64,000 nt of DNA. Source: Nonomuraea guangzhouensis. Its GTDB lineage: Bacteria; Actinomycetota; Actinomycetes; Streptosporangiales; Streptosporangiaceae. The stretch is taken from the NCBI RefSeq assembly GCF_019396345.1, contig NZ_JAHKRM010000011.1, positions 124,001 to 188,000 of the forward strand, given 5' to 3'. Both the position numbers and the translations under genes were made by a program. Positions 50,670 to 60,201 of this stretch are shown here, piece after piece. The stretch's first letter is position 1. Each line of letters opens with the position of its first letter. Below the pieces are notes generated by a model. It was not told the DNA's origin. It ran no database searches and saw nothing but the letters and a program-made list of their open reading frames with translations.

Positions 50670-52910
50670 ATGCCAACCTTCGCGCCACTCAGACCGGGAG
50701 ACCCCGAGAGGCTGGGAGGTCTGCCCCTCCTGGGCCGGCTGGGCGAAGGCGGCCAGGGCGTCGTCTACCTGGCCAGAGACCCCGCGGGCACGCACGTGGC
50801 CGTCAAGTGGCTGCGCCCTGATCAGGCCGGCGACCAGGTGAGCGTGGACCGGTTCCTGCGCGAGGTCCAGGTCGCTCAGCAGGTCGCGCCGTTCTGTACC
50901 GCCGCGGTGCTCGGCACGGGCATCGAGCAGGACCGCCCGTACATCGTCAGCGAGTTCATCGAAGGCTCCTCCCTCCAGAAGGTCGTCCAGGAGGAGGGCC
51001 CGCGCACCGGCACGTCCCTGCACCGCCTGGCCATCGGCACGGCGACCGCGCTGGCCGCGATCCACCAGGCCGGGATCGTGCACCGTGACTTCAAACCGGC
51101 CAACGTGATCATCGGGGCCGACGGGCCGCGGGTGATCGACTTCGGCATCGCCAGGGCGCTCAACGCCACCTCGACGATCAGCAGCATGCCGGTGGGCACG
51201 CCTTCGTACATGCCGCCCGAGCAGGTGATGGGCCACACCGTCGGGCCGGCCGCCGACCTGTTCTCGTGGGGCAGCACGATGGTGTTCGCCGCCTCGGGCC
51301 GCTCGCCGTTCGGCAGCGACACGATGCCCGCGGTGATCAACCGGGTGCTCAACCACCAGCCGGACCTCGGCGTGCTGCAGGGGCCGCTGCTCGACGTGGT
51401 GGCCGCGTGCCTGGCCAAGGATCCGGCGCAGCGGCCGACGGCCGAACAGGTGATCATGCGCCTGCTGCAGCACCCGGTGCCCAACTCCGGCATGCTCGCC
51501 CAGGCAGCGGCGGCGGCCGCCCCGGCGGAGCCCTGGCGCCCGCAGCACAGCCAGCCGCCTATGACCGGTCAGCCCACCATGGGGCCGCCTTCCTTGGGCG
51601 GCCATCACAGCCAGCCCTCCATGCCCGGCGGGCCTTCCTCGATGCCCGGCGGGCCGCATTCGGCGCCTGGCCACCACGGACCGCCGTCCATGTCCGGTCA
51701 CCACGGCCAGCCCCCGATGGGCGGCGGGCCGCCTTCGATGCCTGGCCACCACGGACCGCCCCCTGGGGGTGGATACCCGCACACGACCGACCACCGCGCG
51801 ACGCGCCCGGGCTCCCACGACCCCCGCTACGGCCCGAAGAAGAGCCGGGCCCCCATCGTCATCGGCGTGACCGTGACCGTCGCACTGCTCGTCCTCGCCG
51901 GTGTCGCCGTGATCATCGGCCAGACCAAGCCCCCGGCCACCGCCTCACGCTACGACCGCGCGGCGGCCTCGGCGTCCGCCAGGAAACCCAGCGCCACACC
52001 GACGGGCGTACCTCGGACGGGCACGAAGAGGCAACTGCCGGGCGGCTCCATCTCGGTGTACGAGAACGCGGCCGACCCGAGCACGCTGACCTCGTACGAG
52101 GTCTACAACAAGAAGGCCGACGACTGGATCGACTACGCCCGCAACTCCCTGCGCGGCACGTTCACCAAGTACTCCCGCAACTGGGAGTCGCTGGTCTCCC
52201 CCGACGGCCGCTCCCTGGCCGGCCGCGGCCGTAACTACACCTCCGACAACTACGACTCGGTGATCATCACCGACCGGAAGACGGGCGACAAGACGTCGAT
52301 CAAGACCGTGCGCAAGCCGCTGATCAGCAGCATCCGCGCCTGGTCGAAAGACGGCTCGAAGATCCTGCTCAACATCGAGAAGGAGACCGGCAAGAACTGG
52401 CTCTACCTCGGCTTCGTCATCGTGGACGTGGAAGCGGAGGACGCCAAGGTGGTCACCGTGGCCGACACCTCGGTCCGTAAGACCGCCTACGGCTGGGACG
52501 GCGACGAGGAGGGCGTGGTCAACATGTCCCCTGGGCAGGGGCTGCGCTTCTTCGACAGCACGGGCAAGGCCACCCGTACCCTGGCGAACATCGGCACGCT
52601 GGCCTCGGGCACGCAGGACATCTTCTCCCCTTCCGGCAAAGTCTTCGTCACCAACTGCCCCAAGGGCGGCGACGGCGACCACTGCGTCTGGGACGCGCGG
52701 ACCGGCGACCGGATCCGCCGGTACACCTCCGACTGCGACAAGGTTCTCGGCTGGTACGACGAGACCCACGTCTACTGCTGGGAGCAGGACAATTCCGTCA
52801 GGGACGAGATCCAGGTGGTGGACTTCAAGGGCAAACTGGTCCGCAAACTGCTCGACATCCCCGAGAACCTTGACTTCAGTCCTGTCTTCACCGTCAATCC
52901 CGGTGGATGA
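50670..52910 (+). CDS. Membrane Ser/Thr protein kinase with external domain
   Basis: A kinase of 746 residues. The N-terminal catalytic domain has LLGRLGEGGQGVVYLA (Gly loop), Lys46, HRDFKPANVII (catalytic loop), DFGIARAL and PEQVMG. A 100-residue linker rich in Gly, Pro, His and Met follows (PSMPGGPSS, GHHGPPSMSGHHG). One helix, APIVIGVTVTVALLVLAGVAVIIG, crosses the membrane near residue 400. The external 320 residues have a propeller-like pattern (SRNWESLVSPDGRSLAG, WSKDGSKILLN) with no PASTA repeats. Its stop sits at the beginning of the beta-propeller lipoprotein region. The external part is probably a ligand sensor. Confidence 0.93.
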   Translation: MPTFAPLRPGDPERLGGLPLLGRLGEGGQGVVYLARDPAGTHVAVKWLRPDQAGDQVSVDRFLREVQVAQQVAPFCTAAVLGTGIEQDRPYIVSEFIEGSSLQKVVQEEGPRTGTSLHRLAIGTATALAAIHQAGIVHRDFKPANVIIGADGPRVIDFGIARALNATSTISSMPVGTPSYMPPEQVMGHTVGPAADLFSWGSTMVFAASGRSPFGSDTMPAVINRVLNHQPDLGVLQGPLLDVVAACLAKDPAQRPTAEQVIMRLLQHPVPNSGMLAQAAAAAAPAEPWRPQHSQPPMTGQPTMGPPSLGGHHSQPSMPGGPSSMPGGPHSAPGHHGPPSMSGHHGQPPMGGGPPSMPGHHGPPPGGGYPHTTDHRATRPGSHDPRYGPKKSRAPIVIGVTVTVALLVLAGVAVIIGQTKPPATASRYDRAAASASARKPSATPTGVPRTGTKRQLPGGSISVYENAADPSTLTSYEVYNKKADDWIDYARNSLRGTFTKYSRNWESLVSPDGRSLAGRGRNYTSDNYDSVIITDRKTGDKTSIKTVRKPLISSIRAWSKDGSKILLNIEKETGKNWLYLGFVIVDVEAEDAKVVTVADTSVRKTAYGWDGDEEGVVNMSPGQGLRFFDSTGKATRTLANIGTLASGTQDIFSPSGKVFVTNCPKGGDGDHCVWDARTGDRIRRYTSDCDKVLGWYDETHVYCWEQDNSVRDEIQVVDFKGKLVRKLLDIPENLDFSPVFTVNPGG

Positions 52911-52948
52911 TCCTGAACCACCCGGCCCGGAGATCCGTCAATGAGGGC

Positions 52949-54901
52949 ATGAAGACGCTGATCCGTACCGTCGTGGCCGGCGCGGCCCTCGCTACGGCCA
53001 TCTCCGCCTGCACCTCCGCTCCGGAAGGCACGGCGCCCACGAAGCAGCGCCTGCCGGCCATCCGCCTGGTCTCCTACAACGGCTGCGACGACATGCTCGC
53101 CGGGCTACGCGAGCACGCGGCCGGCAACGTCAGCCAGTGGGGCTTCGGCGGGGCGATGCCCATGTTCATGACCCGTGAGAAGTCGGCGTCCGCCGACGCC
53201 GCCCCGGAGCACTCCACAACCAACACCCACGAGGCGGGTGTGGACGAGCCCGACCTGGTCAAGACCGACGGCAACCGGGTCATCACGGTCACGGGCGGCA
53301 CGCTGCGGATCATCGACACGGCCACCAGGAAGGTCACCGGGTCACTCAAGCTCACCAAGGCGAACGAGCCCGCCTACGCCCCCGCCGACCTGCTCGTCTC
53401 GGGCGATCGCGCGCTGGTGCTCTTCCGAGGGGGCGACATCATGTACAAGGGGTTCGCGCCTGTCGGCCAGACCAGATACCTGCTCGTGGACCTGGCCGGT
53501 GCGGAGCCCAAGCTGCTCGGCACGATCAAGCCGCAGGGCACGTACGTGGACGCCAGGATGGTCGGCTCGACCGTCAGGCTCGTCACCCGCAGCCAGCCCG
53601 ACATCACCTTCCCGCAGCCGAAGGAGAACGCCTCCGAGGCCGAGATGAAGAAGGCGAACGAGGCGGCGGTACGCCAGGCGCCGCTCACCGCCTGGCTGCC
53701 CAAGATCGAGATCACCGACGCGGCCGGGACCGTCACCAAGAAGGCGGTCGACTGCGCGCGGGTCAGCCACCCGGCCGACTACACCGGCACCTCGCTGCTG
53801 ACCGTGCACACCATCGACCTGGCCCAGGGGCTCACGGACGCGGGCACCGACCCGATCAGCCTCGCGGCCGACGGCGACACGGTCTACGGCACCGGTCAGA
53901 GCCTCTACGTGACCAGCAACCCGCGCTGGTGGTGGCCGGTCCCGATGGCGGCCGTCGAGGACACGCCCCAGGCCCCCGCCACCGAGCCCGACCCGGCCGA
54001 GCCCAGCCCCTCGGCCAAGGTCACCCTCAGCCCCGAGCCCACCCCGACCGCCCCGCCCGAGGAGACCGAGGTACACCGGTTCGACATCAGCAAGGCGGGC
54101 CCGCCCTCCTACGTGGCCTCCGGCAAGGTGCCGGGACGGCTGCTGAACCAGTACTCGCTGTCGGAGTACGAGGGCAACCTGCGCGTCGCCACCACGCTCA
54201 ACTCCGCGGACCAGAAGACCAGCGCCAGCAGCGTCTACGTGCTCAAGGCCGACACGCTGGACAAGGTGGGCGAAGTAGGCGGTCTGGGCGAGGGTGAGCG
54301 CATCTACTCGGTCAGGTTCATCGGCCCGGTCGGCTACTGCGTCACGTTCAAGCAGGTCGACCCGCTCTACACGCTCGACCTGCGCGACCCGGCCGCCCCC
54401 AAGGTGACCGGCGAGCTGAAGATCACCGGCTACTCCGCGTACCTGCACCCCGGCAACGACGGCCGGCTGATCGGCATCGGTCAGGAGGCCAGCGACAAGG
54501 GCCGGACGCTCGGCACGCAGATCTCACTCTTCGACGTCAGCAACCCGGCGAGCCCGCGGCGGCTGTCGCAGATGTTCCAGAAGGACTCGGGCTCCGAGGC
54601 CGAGTGGGACCCGCACGCGTTCCTGTACTGGCCCAAGACCGGCCTGTCCGTGGTCCCGCTGAACACCTACTCGGAGAAGAACGAGGAGATCGGCGCCATG
54701 GTCCTGAAGATCGACGACACCGCGGTGACGAAGCTCGGCATGATCAAGCATCCGGTCCAGAAGCAGAAGGACGCCACGTACCAGCCGAGCATCCAGCGCG
54801 CGATGGTCATCGGCGACTCGATCTGGACCGTCTCCACGGACGGCGTCCAGGTCAACGACATGAACACGCTGGCCGAACAGGCCTACATCCCGCTCCACTG
54901 A
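52949..54901 (+). CDS. Beta-propeller lipoprotein
   Basis: An exported protein of 650 residues. The signal MKTLIRTVVAGAALATAISAC has a lipobox-like end with Cys21 as the lipid site. The rest matches the bacterial beta-propeller family (PF09826): THEAGVDEPDLVKTDGNRVITVTGGTLRIIDT and later DPHAFLYWPKTGLSVVPLN. A Pro/Glu/Ser-rich insert (near 54000) interrupts a blade. The frame opens at ATG 52907, which overlaps the kinase stop as ATGA; I prefer 52949 for a normal signal length. Adjacent to the kinase, it may share its signal or be a partner on the cell surface. Confidence 0.88.
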   Translation: MKTLIRTVVAGAALATAISACTSAPEGTAPTKQRLPAIRLVSYNGCDDMLAGLREHAAGNVSQWGFGGAMPMFMTREKSASADAAPEHSTTNTHEAGVDEPDLVKTDGNRVITVTGGTLRIIDTATRKVTGSLKLTKANEPAYAPADLLVSGDRALVLFRGGDIMYKGFAPVGQTRYLLVDLAGAEPKLLGTIKPQGTYVDARMVGSTVRLVTRSQPDITFPQPKENASEAEMKKANEAAVRQAPLTAWLPKIEITDAAGTVTKKAVDCARVSHPADYTGTSLLTVHTIDLAQGLTDAGTDPISLAADGDTVYGTGQSLYVTSNPRWWWPVPMAAVEDTPQAPATEPDPAEPSPSAKVTLSPEPTPTAPPEETEVHRFDISKAGPPSYVASGKVPGRLLNQYSLSEYEGNLRVATTLNSADQKTSASSVYVLKADTLDKVGEVGGLGEGERIYSVRFIGPVGYCVTFKQVDPLYTLDLRDPAAPKVTGELKITGYSAYLHPGNDGRLIGIGQEASDKGRTLGTQISLFDVSNPASPRRLSQMFQKDSGSEAEWDPHAFLYWPKTGLSVVPLNTYSEKNEEIGAMVLKIDDTAVTKLGMIKHPVQKQKDATYQPSIQRAMVIGDSIWTVSTDGVQVNDMNTLAEQAYIPLH

Positions 54902-54919
54902 GCCAGTCCTCCCGCGGAG

Positions 54920-54948
54920 GGGGCGCCGGCCACCCCGGCCGGCGCCCC
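54920..54948. terminator. Strong hairpin terminator
   Basis: GGGGCGCCGGCC at 54920-54931 pairs perfectly with GGCCGGCGCCCC at 54937-54948 around a 5-base loop. It sits 18 bases after the lipoprotein stop and 3 bases before the convergent DinB-family stop, so it can end both transcripts. No U-tract, as usual in actinomycetes. Confidence 0.85.
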
Positions 54949-54951
54949 GGA

Positions 54952-55449
54952 TCACTCGCCGGTCGCGCCGTCGGCCAGTTCGCGGGCGATGTCGAGGTGC
55001 CCGGCGTGCCTGGCGTACTCCTGCAGCACGTGGAACATGGTCCAGGCGAGCGTCGGCGGCGTTCTGGGCGGCTGGAAGCGCCCGATCGTCGAGGCCAGGT
55101 CGGCCAGATCACCCGCCTCGGCCACGACGCGCCTGGACCGTTCGCACTGCGCCAGGAAGAACGCCCTCACCTCGTCATACGGCTCGGTGGCCGACCAGCG
55201 CCCATCGGGGCCGTCGTCGCCGTAGGGGTCGTCGATCTCCTGACCCGCGAAGTCCCAGCAGAACCAGCGCCGCTCCATGTAGGCGAGATGCTTGAGCAGC
55301 GCCACCGGCGTCCACCCGGAGGGCACCCGGCTGACCTCAGGATCCGGCAGCCCGTCGAGCTTGCGCAGGATGACGTCGCGGTAGTAGTCGAGGTAGCCCG
55401 CGAGCAGCTCCCGCGGATCCGCGAGGTCCTTGGACGGCTCGTCCATCAT
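54952..55449 (-). CDS. DinB/DUF664 family protein
   Basis: A four-helix-bundle protein of 165 residues: LLAGYLDYYRDVILRKLDGL, then TPVALLKHLAYMERRWFCW and TMFHVLQEYARHAGHLDIARELADG. The three His (in LLKHLAYME, MFHVLQEYARH-GH) are the expected metal ligands of the DinB_2/DUF664 fold. Members include mycothiol- and bacillithiol-dependent transferases. The start overlaps the glpD stop (ATGATGG), so the two are co-transcribed. Confidence 0.88.
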   Translation of the reverse strand: MMDEPSKDLADPRELLAGYLDYYRDVILRKLDGLPDPEVSRVPSGWTPVALLKHLAYMERRWFCWDFAGQEIDDPYGDDGPDGRWSATEPYDEVRAFFLAQCERSRRVVAEAGDLADLASTIGRFQPPRTPPTLAWTMFHVLQEYARHAGHLDIARELADGATGE

Positions 55450-57176
55450 TGCTCCGGCGTCGCGACGGGCACGATCTCGGGGGCGCCGAGCCGGATCGCG
55501 TCGGCCTCCTGGTCGGTGTCCTGCTCCTGGGACAGGCGTTCGGCCTCGACCCGCTTGGTGAAGTACTCGACCTCGCGCTTGACCTGCTCGCCGTCCCAGC
55601 CGAGCGGCTCGGCGAGCAGTTCGGCGGCCTCACGGGCGCTGCCCAGGCCGCGGTGGAAGGTCTCGATCGAGATGTGCGTACGCCTGCTCAGCACGTCGTT
55701 GAGATGCCGGGCGCCCTCGTGGGTGGCCGCGTAGACGATCTCCGCGCGCAGGTAGTCGTCGGCCCCGCCGAGCGGCCGGGCCAGCGACCTGTCGCGGTCG
55801 ATCAGTTCCAGGACCTCGTCGACGAGCGAGCCGTAGCGCTGGAGCAGGTGCTCGATGCGGGCCACGTGCAGGCCCGAGGTCTCGGCGAGCCGGTGCCGGG
55901 CGTTCCAGCGGGCCTGATAGCCCTCGGCGCCCACGAGCGGGATGCGGTCCGTGCACGACCTCGGGACGCGCTGGTCGAGCCCGTGGGCGACGGCATCGAC
56001 GGCATCCTTCGCCATAACCCGATAAGTCGTATATTTTCCGCCGGCGATCATCACCAGGCCGGGGACCGGATGCGCCACCACGTGCTCGCGCGACAGCTTC
56101 GACGTCTCCTCCGACTCCCCCGACAGCAGCGGGCGCAGCCCCGCGTAGACCCCCTCGACGTCGTCACGCGTCAGCGGCACGGACAGCACGGCGTTCACGT
56201 GGTCGAGCAGGTAGTCGATGTCGACCCGCGACGCCACGGGATGCGCCTTGTCCAGCCGCCACTCGGTGTCGGTGGTGCCGATGATCCAGTGCCGCCCCCA
56301 CGGAATCACGAAAAGAACCGATTTTTCGGTGCGAAGGATGATCCCGGTGAGCGAGTGGATCCGGTCCCGCGGCACCAGCAGGTGGATCCCCTTCGACGCC
56401 CGTACGTGGATCTGGCCCCGGCCGCCGACCAGCTCCTGGATGTCGTCGGTCCACACGCCGGTGGCGTTGACCACCTGCCGGGCGCGTACCTCCAGCTCGG
56501 CACCGGTCTCCAGGTCGCGCACGCGTACCCCGGTGACCCGCTCCCCCTCCCGCAGGAACCCCACGACCTGCGCCCGCGGCGCCACGTGCGCGCCGTAGGT
56601 GGCGGCCGTCCGCAGCATCGTCATCACGTAGCGCGCGTCATCGACCTGCGCGTCCCAGTACTGCACCGCGCCGGTGAACGCGGCCCGCTTCAACGCCGGC
56701 GCCAGCCGCAACGCCCTGCTCCTGGACAGGTGCCGATGCCCCGGCACCCCGCGCGCCAGCCCCGAGGCGAACCCCAGCGCGTCGTACAGGGCCACCCCCG
56801 CCCCCACATACGGCCGCTCCCACCCGAAGTGGGTCATCGGAAACAGGAACGGCACCGGCCGCACCAGATGCGGCGCGAGCCGCTGCAACAGCAGTGCCCG
56901 CTCCTGGAGCGCCTCCCTGACCAGATCGAAGTTGAGCTGCTCCAGGTAACGCAGGCCGCCGTGGATCAGCTTGGAGGAGCGCGACGACGTTCCGGAAGCG
57001 AAGTCGCGCGCCTCCACCAGGCCCACGTCGAGCCCTCGGGTGACGGCGTCGAGCGCGACCCCCGCGCCGACCACGCCGCCGCCGACCACGACCACGTCGA
57101 GCTCCTGCGACGCCATCCGATCCAGCGCCGCGGTCCGCTCTCCAGGCCCAAGCCGGGCGATTCCCCTTCCCGCCAT
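55446..57176 (-). CDS. glpD: Glycerol-3-phosphate dehydrogenase
   Basis: Membrane-associated FAD enzyme of 576 residues that oxidises sn-glycerol-3-phosphate to dihydroxyacetone phosphate. FAD motif VVVVGGGVVGAGVALDAVTRGLDV, then ARDFASGTSSRSSKLIHGGLRYLEQ, PWGRHWIIGTTDTEW and IAGGKYTTYRVMAKDAVD are standard GlpD blocks. AGAGGAGG lies just upstream of ATG 57176. It sits next to the amino-sugar regulator, and both pathways give dihydroxyacetone phosphate, but the strands and gap suggest separate control. Confidence 0.95.
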   Translation of the reverse strand: MAGRGIARLGPGERTAALDRMASQELDVVVVGGGVVGAGVALDAVTRGLDVGLVEARDFASGTSSRSSKLIHGGLRYLEQLNFDLVREALQERALLLQRLAPHLVRPVPFLFPMTHFGWERPYVGAGVALYDALGFASGLARGVPGHRHLSRSRALRLAPALKRAAFTGAVQYWDAQVDDARYVMTMLRTAATYGAHVAPRAQVVGFLREGERVTGVRVRDLETGAELEVRARQVVNATGVWTDDIQELVGGRGQIHVRASKGIHLLVPRDRIHSLTGIILRTEKSVLFVIPWGRHWIIGTTDTEWRLDKAHPVASRVDIDYLLDHVNAVLSVPLTRDDVEGVYAGLRPLLSGESEETSKLSREHVVAHPVPGLVMIAGGKYTTYRVMAKDAVDAVAHGLDQRVPRSCTDRIPLVGAEGYQARWNARHRLAETSGLHVARIEHLLQRYGSLVDEVLELIDRDRSLARPLGGADDYLRAEIVYAATHEGARHLNDVLSRRTHISIETFHRGLGSAREAAELLAEPLGWDGEQVKREVEYFTKRVEAERLSQEQDTDQEADAIRLGAPEIVPVATPEQ

Positions 57177-57299
57177 GACCCTCCTCTTACCCGCCGCAGC
57201 CCGTCGTGCGACAAACCGCTCTCTCTTCTTGTACGGCACGCATGGGTTACCCGCCACCCGGCGACAGTGGCAGGGGACGGAGACCGAGGCGGGACCCGA

Positions 57300-58070
57300 T
57301 CAGGCGCGGATGACCTTCACGCCCGCGTCCGTCAGCTCATTGGCGAGGCTGTCGGAGAGCTGTGCGTCGGTGACGAGGGTGTCGATCTGGTTGGTGGGAC
57401 AGATGCGGGAGAACGCCCGCTTGCCGATCTTCGAGGAGTCGGCCACCACCACGACCTGCGAGGCGCGGCTGATGAGCAGGTAGTTGACGCTCGCCTCCCC
57501 CTCGTGGTGGGCCGAGGCGCCCAGCTCCACGTCGAGCGCGTCCACGCCGAGGAAGGCCACGTCGAGTGTCACCTGTTCGAGCACGCCCGAGGCCAGCGGC
57601 CCGATGAGCTCGTAGGACTGCGGCCGGGCCACCCCGCCCGTGACCACGATCTTGACGTGCTGCCGGACGGTGAGCTCGGAGGCGATGTTCAGGGCGTTGG
57701 TGACGATGGTGAAGCCCGTCTCCAGCGCCGGGCTGGTCGCCAGCGTGCGGGCCAGCTCGGAGGTCGTGGTGCCGCCGTTGAGCCCGATCACGGCGCCCGG
57801 CGAGACCAGCTCGGCCGCGGCGGCGGCGATGCGGTGCTTCTCGTCGGCGTGCCGCGCCGTCTTGTAGCGCAGCGGGAGGTCGTAGCTGACGCTCTGGGCG
57901 ACCGCGCCGCCCCGCGTGCGCATGAGCATCTGTTGCTGGGCGAGCTGGTCGAAATCACGGCGGATCGTGGCGGTGGAGACATCGAGCGACTGGGCGGCCT
58001 CCTCGACGGAGAGCCGTCCTTCCTGCGCGAGCAGCTCGAGAATCGCGTTCCAACGATCGTATCGGGACAC
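57300..58070 (-). CDS. agaR: DeoR-family repressor of amino-sugar operon
   Basis: A protein of 256 residues: N-terminal helix-turn-helix EGRLSVEEAAQSLDVSTATIRRDFDQLAQQ and a DeoR sensor domain with GLNGGTTTSELARTL and VVVADSSKIGKRAF. These proteins respond to a sugar phosphate. It is divergent from the agaS-like operon across a 128-base region with a large dyad, so it probably represses both until a galactosamine- or tagatose-phosphate accumulates. The symbol is by role and is inferred. Confidence 0.88.
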   Translation of the reverse strand: MSRYDRWNAILELLAQEGRLSVEEAAQSLDVSTATIRRDFDQLAQQQMLMRTRGGAVAQSVSYDLPLRYKTARHADEKHRIAAAAAELVSPGAVIGLNGGTTTSELARTLATSPALETGFTIVTNALNIASELTVRQHVKIVVTGGVARPQSYELIGPLASGVLEQVTLDVAFLGVDALDVELGASAHHEGEASVNYLLISRASQVVVVADSSKIGKRAFSRICPTNQIDTLVTDAQLSDSLANELTDAGVKVIRA

Positions 58071-58140
58071 GATGCCTCCCCTTTGAGATCCGTCGGGTGC
58101 AAGCGTGGCACAACCTGGCAGGTCAGGCTACCAGTGCACA

Positions 58141-58174
58141 TTTCTGCTCTGTTCTGATATAAAAAAAGCAGAAA
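58141..58174. promoter_or_regulatory. AgaR-type dyad with AT-rich core
   Basis: TTTCTGCT at 58141-58148 is the exact inverse of AGCAGAAA at 58167-58174, with an 18-base AT-rich centre that contains GATATAA, a good -10 candidate. TTTC half-sites match those described for DeoR/AgaR regulators. It sits 25 bases before the agaS-like start, in a region otherwise very GC-rich. Confidence 0.75.
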
Positions 58175-58198
58175 CAATCAATCCCGGGGAGGCAAGTG

Positions 58199-59071
58199 GT
58201 GACCACCCACACCGAGGCCGAGATCGGCTCCCAGCCCGAGTGCTGGCGCCGCGCCGTCGACAACGTGCCCGCCGACGCGCTGCCCCGCCCCGGAGAGCGG
58301 GTGGCCGTGGTCGGCTGCGGGACGTCGTGGTTCATCGCGATGGCCTACGCCACGCTGCGGGAGCAGGCGGGGCAGGGCGAGACCGACGCGTTCGCCGCCT
58401 CTGAGGCCCCGGCCGGACGCGCGTACGACCGCGTGCTGGCCCTGACGCGTTCCGGCACCACGACGGAGGTGCTCGAGCTCCTGCGTAGGACCGGCGCCAG
58501 GACCACGGCCATCACCGCCGACCCAAACACACCGGTCATGACGGCCGCCGACGACGTCATCGTGCTCGACTACGCCGACGAGCAGTCGGTCGTGCAGACC
58601 CGGTTCGCCACCACCCAGCTCGCCATGCTCCGCGCCAGCCTCGGCGAGGACCTCACCCAGGCGATCGACGACGCCGAGCAGGCAGTGTCGGCCGCGCTCC
58701 CCGACGAGCTCGTCGGCGCCGAGCAGTTCAGCTTCCTCGGCACCGGCTGGTCGGTGGGCCTGGCCCAGGAGGCCGCGCTGAAGATGCGCGAGGCGTCACG
58801 GTCGTGGACCGAGGCCTACCCGGCGATGGAATACCGGCACGGCCCGATCAGCATCGCCGGCCCCGGCCGCGTCACCTGGATGCTCGGCACCGCCCCCGAG
58901 GGCCTGCGCGAGCAGGTCGTGGAGACCGGCGGCACGTTCTTCCAGACCGATCTCGACCCGATGGCCGAGCTGATCAGGGCGCAGCGGGTCGCGGTCGCCA
59001 GGGCGTTCGCGCGTGGCCTCGACCCGGACGAGCCCTTGCACCTCACCCGATCTGTGATTCTTTCTTCATGA
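58199..59071 (+). CDS. agaS: AgaS-like SIS-domain aminosugar-6-phosphate deaminase/isomerase
   Basis: A protein of 290 residues with two SIS domains: RVAVVGCGTSWFIAMAYATL, ALTRSGTTTEVLELLR (sugar-phosphate Ser-Gly-Thr), then FLGTGWSVGLAQEAALKMREAS, WTEAYPAMEYRHGP. The last block is shared with GlmS and AgaS. Predicted to turn galactosamine-6-phosphate into tagatose-6-phosphate plus ammonia. GGGGAGG gives better spacing to GTG 58199 than GTG 58196. First gene of the operon. Glucosamine-6-phosphate is the other possible substrate. Confidence 0.85.
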   Translation: MTTHTEAEIGSQPECWRRAVDNVPADALPRPGERVAVVGCGTSWFIAMAYATLREQAGQGETDAFAASEAPAGRAYDRVLALTRSGTTTEVLELLRRTGARTTAITADPNTPVMTAADDVIVLDYADEQSVVQTRFATTQLAMLRASLGEDLTQAIDDAEQAVSAALPDELVGAEQFSFLGTGWSVGLAQEAALKMREASRSWTEAYPAMEYRHGPISIAGPGRVTWMLGTAPEGLREQVVETGGTFFQTDLDPMAELIRAQRVAVARAFARGLDPDEPLHLTRSVILSS

Positions 59072-60201
59072 GCCTTACTCTTGCCGACGCCCGCATCGTG
59101 ACCGCCGAGGGAGTTCACGACGGGTGGTTGACCATCGAAGACGGCCGCATCACGCATGTCGGGCACGGAGCCGCGCCCCGCGCGGGCCACAGCCTGGGCG
59201 GGCGGCACGTGGTGCCCGGCTTCGTCGACATACACAACCATGGCGGAGCCGGCGGCTCGTTCCCGACCGGCGAGCATGACGGCGCGCGTGAGGCGGTGGC
59301 GCTGCACGAACGCCACGGCACCACGACGATGGTGGCCAGTCTGGTGACCGGCGCGCCGGACGACCTGGCCCGCGCCACGGCGTCGCTGGCCGAGCTCTGC
59401 GACGACGGCCTGCTGGCCGGCATCCACTTCGAAGGCCCGTACATCTCCCGGGCCCGTTGCGGTGCCCACAACCCTGAGCTGCTGCGCGATCCGTCACCGC
59501 AGGAGTTCGCCGGGCTGCTCGCGGCCGGACGCGAGCATGTCCGGATGCTGACCATCGCTCCGGAGCTGCCCGGCGCCCTGGACACGATCCGCGCGGCCGC
59601 CGCCGAGGGCGTGATCGCCGCGCTCGGCCACAGCGACGCCACCTACGAGCAGACGCTGGCGGGCATCGAGGCCGGTGCGACCGTGGCCACGCACCTCTAC
59701 AACGCGCTGCCGCCGCTCGGCCACCGCACCCCGGGCCCCGTCGCCGCGCTGCTGGAGGACGAGCGGATCACGATCGAGCTCATCAACGACGGCGTGCACG
59801 TGCACCCGGCCATGCTGCGGCTGGCCTACGAGGTGGCCGGGCCCGCGAGGACCGCGCTGATCACGGACGCGATGGCCGCCGCCGGCATGGGCGACGGTAC
59901 GTACGTGCTGGGCTCCATGGACGTGATCGTCGCCGACGGGGTGGCCCGGCTGGCCGAGGGCGGCTCGATCGCGGGCAGCACGCTCACCATGGACGTGGCC
60001 TTCCGCCGCACCGTCCAGGAGGTGGGCCTGACGCTGCCGGAGGCGGTGCAGCTCACCTCCATGACGCCCGCCCGCGTGCTGGGCGTCGACGGCACCACCG
60101 GCTCGATCGCCGTGGGCAAGGCGGCCGATCTGGTGGTCCTGTCCGACGAGCTGGAGGTCGCGGGCGTGATGAAGCGCGGGGCCTGGATCGTGGAGCCCTG
60201 A
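59068..60201 (+). CDS. nagA: N-acetylhexosamine-6-phosphate deacetylase
   Basis: An amidohydrolase of 377 residues: GFVDIHNHGG with His56 and His58, HFEGPYIS (metal Glu), GHSDAT, THLYNALP and LITDAMAAAGMGDG with the catalytic Asp. Removes acetate from GlcNAc-6-P or GalNAc-6-P; with AgaS the latter is more likely (AgaA role). The start overlaps the agaS stop as ATGA and the stop overlaps the kinase start. Confidence 0.92.
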   Translation: MSLTLADARIVTAEGVHDGWLTIEDGRITHVGHGAAPRAGHSLGGRHVVPGFVDIHNHGGAGGSFPTGEHDGAREAVALHERHGTTTMVASLVTGAPDDLARATASLAELCDDGLLAGIHFEGPYISRARCGAHNPELLRDPSPQEFAGLLAAGREHVRMLTIAPELPGALDTIRAAAAEGVIAALGHSDATYEQTLAGIEAGATVATHLYNALPPLGHRTPGPVAALLEDERITIELINDGVHVHPAMLRLAYEVAGPARTALITDAMAAAGMGDGTYVLGSMDVIVADGVARLAEGGSIAGSTLTMDVAFRRTVQEVGLTLPEAVQLTSMTPARVLGVDGTTGSIAVGKAADLVVLSDELEVAGVMKRGAWIVEP

